Positions 59,834 to 64,000 of a stretch of DNA of 64,000 nt are shown in pieces. The stretch comes from Sphaerolaimus hirsutus (lineage: Eukaryota > Nematoda > Chromadorea > Monhysterida > Sphaerolaimidae): positions 39,649-103,648 of the forward strand of contig CAXIWS010000778.1 of NCBI GenBank assembly GCA_964036195.1. Reading direction: 5' to 3'. A program made the position numbers and the translations under genes. Position 1 is the first letter of the stretch. Each line of letters begins with the position of its first letter. The notes under the pieces were generated by a model. The model worked only from the letters and a program-made list of their open reading frames with translations, searched no databases and was not told where the DNA came from.

Positions 59834-62800
59834 GAGGTGATCGCATCAAGACTGAGGCCAAAACTAAGGAGACGTAATGGCTATATTTTATACCGTTGCA
59901 TAGCTAAAAACATCCTCTTTCAGAATCCACAGCCTCCCCAGAAGCTCGCGTTAGCATATTTATACCTAAGATTTCAAAACATGCTGCGCGCACTACTCTT
60001 GGGTGATCACATCTCATGTGAGGCCGGAACTAAGGAGATGTAATGGCTATATTTTATACCGTTGCGTAGCTGAGAACATCCTCTTTCAGAATCCACAGCC
60101 TCCCCAGAAGCTCGCGTTAGCATATTTATACCTAAGATTTCAAAACATGCTGCGCACACTACTCTTGGGTGATCACATCTCATGTGGGGCCGGAACTAAG
60201 GAGACGTAATGGCAATATTTTATACCGTTGCGATGCTGAGAACATCCCCTTTCAGAATCCACAGCCTCCCCAGAGGCTCGCGTTAGCATTTTTATACCTA
60301 AGATTTTAAAATGTGCTGTGTGGCCTAATCGAGGGTCGATAGCATCACATGTGAGGTCGGAACCAGGAAAAACTAAATGCGGTGGTCTATACCATTGGAA
60401 AGCTGAGAAAATTCTCTTTCAGAATCTACCACTCTCAAGAAGGTTCACGGTCACGATTTTATACCTAAGATTTCAAAACGTGCTGCATGCACTACTCTTG
60501 GGTGATCGCATCTCATGTGAGGCCGGAACTAAGGAGATGTAACGGCTATATTTTATACCGTTGCGAAGCTGAGAACATCCCCTTTCAGAATCCACAGCCT
60601 CCCCAGAGGCCCGCATTAGCATTTTTATACCTAAGTATTCAAAACGTGCTGTGTGGCCTAATCAAGGGTCGATAGCATCACATGTGAGGTCGGAACCAGG
60701 AAAAACTAAATGCTGTGGTCTATACCATTGTAAAGCTGAGAAAATTCTCTTTCAGAATCTACCACTCTCAAGAAGGTTCACTGTCACAATTTTATACCTA
60801 AGATTTCAAAACGTGCTGCATGCACTACTCTTGGGTGGTCGCATCTCATGTGAGGCCAGAACTAAGGAGATGTAACGGCTATATTTTATACCGTTGCGAA
60901 GCTGAGAACATCCCCTTTCAGAATCCACAGCCTCCCCAGAGGCTCGCATTAGCATTTTTATATCTAAGATTTCAAAACGTGCTGTGTGGCCTAATCGAGG
61001 GTCAATAGCATCACATGTGAGGTCGGAAGCAGGAAAAACTAAATGCTGTGGTCTATACCATTGTAAAGCTGAGAAAATTCTCTTTCAGAATCTACCACTC
61101 TCAAGAAGGTTCACTGTCACGATTTTATACCTAAGATTTCAAAACGTGCTGCATGCACTACTCTTGGGTGGTCGCATCTCATGTGAGGCCAGAACTAAGG
61201 AGATGTAACGGCTATATTTTATACCGTTGCGAAGCTGAGAACATCCCCTTTCAGAATCCACAGCCTCCCCAGAGGCTCGCATTAGCATTTTTATACCTAA
61301 GATTTCAAAACGTGCTGTGTGGCCTAATCGAGGGTCAATAGCATCAAATGTGAGGTTGGAATCAGGAAAATCTAAATGCTGTGGTCTATACCATTGGAAA
61401 GCTGAGAAAATTCTCTTTCAGAATCTACCACTCTCAGGAAGGTTCACCGTCACGATTTTATACCTAAGATTTCAAAACGTGCTGCATGCACTACTCTTGG
61501 GTGATTGCATCTCATGTGAGGCCAGAGCTAAGGAGACGTAACGGCTGTATTTTATACCATTGCGAAGCTGAGAACATCCTCTTTTAGAATCCACAGCCTC
61601 CCCAGAGGCTCGCGTTGGCATTTTTATACCTAAGATTTCAAAAGGTGCTGTGTGGCCTAATCGAGGGTCGATAGCATCAAATGTGAGGTCGGAACCAGGA
61701 AAAACTAAATGCTGTGGTCTATACCATTGGAAAGCTGAGAAAATTCTCTTTCAGAATCTTCCACTCTCAAGAAGGTTCACCATCACGATTTTATACCTAA
61801 GATTTCAAAACGTGCTGCATGCACTACTCTTGGGTGATTGCATCTCATGTGAGGCCGGAGCTAAGGAGACGTAACGGCTATATTTTATACCATTGCGAAG
61901 CTGAGAACATCCTCTTTTAGAATCCACAGCCTCCCCAGAGGCTCGCGTTAGCATTTTTATCCCTAAGATTTCAAAACATGCTGTGTGGCCTGATCGAGGG
62001 TCGATAGCATCAAATGTGAGGTCGGAACCAGGAAAAACTAAATGCTGTGGTCCATACCATTGGAAAGCTGATAAAATTCTCTTTCAGAATCTACCACTCT
62101 CAAGAAGGTTCACCGTCACGATTTTATACCTAAGATTTCAAAACGTGTTGCATGCACTACTCTTGGGTGATTGCATCTCATGTGAGGCCGGAGCTAAGGA
62201 GATGTAACGGCTATATTTTATACCATTGCGAAGCTGAGAACATCCCCTTTCAGAATCCACAGCCTCCCCAGAGGCTCGCATTAGCATTTTTATACCTAAG
62301 ATTTCAAAACGTGCTGTGTGGCCTAATCGAGGGTCAATAGCATCAAATGTGAGGTCAGAATCAGGAAAAACTAAATGCTGTGGTCTATACCATTGGAAAG
62401 CTGAGAAAATTCTCTTTCAGAATCTACCACTCTCAGGAAGGTTCACCGTCACGATTTTATACCTAAGATTTCAAAATGTGCTGCATGCACTACTCTTGGG
62501 TGATTGCATCTCATGTGAGGCCGGAGCTAAGGAGACGTAACGGCTGTATTTTCTACCATTGTGAAGCTGAGAACATCCTCTTTTAGAATCCACAGCCTCC
62601 CCAGAGGTCGCGTTAGCATTTTTATACCTAAGATTTCAAAACATGCTGTGTGGCCTGATCGAGGGTCGATAGCATCAAATGTGAGGTTGGAATCAGGAAA
62701 AACTAAATGCTGTGGTCTATACCATTGGAAAGCTGAGAAAATTCTCTTTCAGAATCTACCACTCTCAGGAAGGTTCACCGTCACGATTTTATACCTAAGA

Positions 62801-63756
62801 TTTCAAAATGTGCTGCATGCACTACTCTTGGGTGATTGCATCTCATGTGAGGCCGGAGCTAAGGAGACGTAACGGCTGTATTTTCTACCATTGTGAAGCT
62901 GAGAACATCCTCTTTTAGAATCCACAGCCTCCCCAGAGGCTCGCGTTAGCATTTTTATACCTAAGATTTCAAAACATGCTGTGTGGCCTGATTGAGGTTC
63001 GATAGCATCAAATGTGAGGTCGGAACCAGGAAAAACTAAATGCTGTGGTCTATACCATTGGAAAGCTGAGAAAATTCTCTTTCAGAATCTACCACTCTCA
63101 AGAAGGTTCACTGTCACGATTTTATACCTAAGATTTCAAAACGTGCTGCATGCACTACTCTTGGGTGATTGAATCTCATGTGAGGCCAGAGCTAAGGAGA
63201 TGTAACGGCTATATTTTATACCATTGCGAAGCTGAGAACATCCTCTTTCAGAATCCACAGCCTCCCCAGAGGCTCGCGTTAGCATTTTTATACCTAAGAT
63301 TTCAAAACGCGCTGTGTGGCCTAATCGAGTGTCAATAGCATCACATGTGAGGTCGGATCCAGGAAAAACTAAATGCTGTGGCTTATACCATTGGAAAGCT
63401 GAGAAATTCTCTTTCAGAATCTACCACTCTTGGGTGATTGCATCTCATGTGAGGCCGGAGCTAAGGAGATGAAACGGCTATATTTTATACCATTGCGAAG
63501 CTGAGAACATCCTCTTTCAGAATCCACAGCCTCCCCAGAGGCTCGCGTTAGCATTTTTGTACCTAAGATTTCAAAACGTGCTGTGTGGCCTAATCGAGGG
63601 TCGATAGCATCACATGTGAGGTCGGAATCACGAAAAAATTAAATGCTGTGGTCTATACCATTGGAAAGCTGAGAAAATTCTCTTTCAGAATCTACAACTC
63701 TCCAGAATGTTCACTGTCACGATTTTATACCTAAGATTTCAAAACGTACTGCATGC
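59834..63756 (+). repeat. Satellite array: about 166-bp monomers in 333-bp A/B dimers
   Basis: The array opens with two to three A-type monomers at 166-base spacing (about 59837, 60003, 60169). It then alternates A (GGAGATGTAACGGCTATATT, CCTCCCCAGAGGCTCGC) and B (AACCAGGAAAAACTAAATGC, CTACCACTCTCAAGAAGG). B units recur at 60318, 60651, 60984, 61317, 61650, 61983 and 62316, exactly 333 bases apart, and on to about 63580. Near 63430 part of one B unit is deleted between CCACTCT and ACTACTCT. Both monomers share TTTATACCTAAGATTTCAAAA. Short frames stay open because 333 is a multiple of three; I do not regard them as genes. Confidence 0.95.
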
Positions 63757-64000
63757 ACTATAGCCGACTGACCCTCGATTAGGGAGCACAGCACATTTTG
63801 AAATCTTAGGTATAAAAATGCTAACGCGAGCCTCTGGGGAGGCTGTGGATTCTGAAAAAGGATGTTCTCAGCTTCGCAACGGTATCAAATATAGATGTTA
63901 CGTCTCCTTAGTTCCGGCCTCACATGCGATACGATCGACCCTGCATTTCTGCAAACTGCATGTTTTGAAATGTTAGGTATAAAAATCCTAACGCGAGCCT
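63757..64000 (-). repeat. Inverted continuation of the satellite
   Basis: After TGCATGCACTATAGCCGACTG the same monomers continue on the opposite strand (TTTTGAAATCTTAGGTATAAA, GCGAGCCTCTGGGGAGGC) to the window edge. The junction lies near 63757-63770. Confidence 0.9.

Noticed and set aside
59837..63338. Serial 62-74 residue ORFs in the satellite
   Set aside because: They recur every 333 bases because the period is a multiple of three. Array context and stops in every unit argue against coding.
60000..63700. CRISPR-like array
   Set aside because: Repeats are contiguous 166-base monomers with no unique spacers, in a eukaryotic setting.

Overview
This window is nuclear DNA from a eukaryote, most likely an invertebrate animal. 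The evidence is split genes with GT..AG junctions, a TATA-type promoter followed by a signal-peptide exon ending in GTAAGT, a PAN/apple-type exon, a mucin-like Thr/Pro exon, Ty3/gypsy and BEL/Pao retroelements, many terminal-inverted-repeat DNA transposons and a tandem satellite. There are no operons, rRNA genes or CRISPR arrays. The species cannot be named from the sequence. Most of the window is transposon-derived, and host coding sequence survives only as short exons between repeats.

Layout. 1-5100: an old DNA-transposon tail, a candidate host first exon (minus, 1721-1766), then foldback elements nested in one another. 5119-13667: a palindromic element split by a 7.5 kb Ty3/gypsy element with 133-bp LTRs (copy 1), itself split by a hAT-like element carrying a piece of BEL/Pao pol. 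15851-22270: a four-level nest, in which a second gypsy element (identical 142-bp LTRs, intact RT-RNaseH-integrase, no gag or protease) sits in a hAT-like element, which sits in a foldback element. 25060-31783: an LTR element with 1.65-1.69 kb LTRs that encodes only a Gag-like protein. 32-44 kb: a dense series of small hAT-like and TACCGTATT-type elements, several with exact 8-bp target duplications. 35.6 kb: a His/Tyr-rich terminal exon (+). 41-51 kb, minus strand: exons that could form one secreted gene (mucin-like, PAN, short Cys-rich end). 54.3-55.3 kb: a second minus-strand secreted Cys-rich gene with two phase-matched exons. 57.4-59.8 kb: paralogous empty sites and repeats. 59.8-64 kb: a satellite of about 166-bp monomers organised as 333-bp A/B dimers, flipping orientation near 63760.

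How the parts relate. The two gypsy copies are defective in complementary ways: copy 1 keeps part of gag and the protease but lost the RT core, while copy 2 keeps RT to integrase but lost gag and protease. Both carry an extra spliced-looking ORF3 after pol, and both have primer-binding sites that run far into, or right through, a tRNA-Ala sequence. The small hAT-like families share 8-bp target duplications and related ends, but each is filled with its own short, often self-complementary, repeated motif. That pattern suggests a set of non-autonomous elements mobilised by transposases encoded elsewhere.
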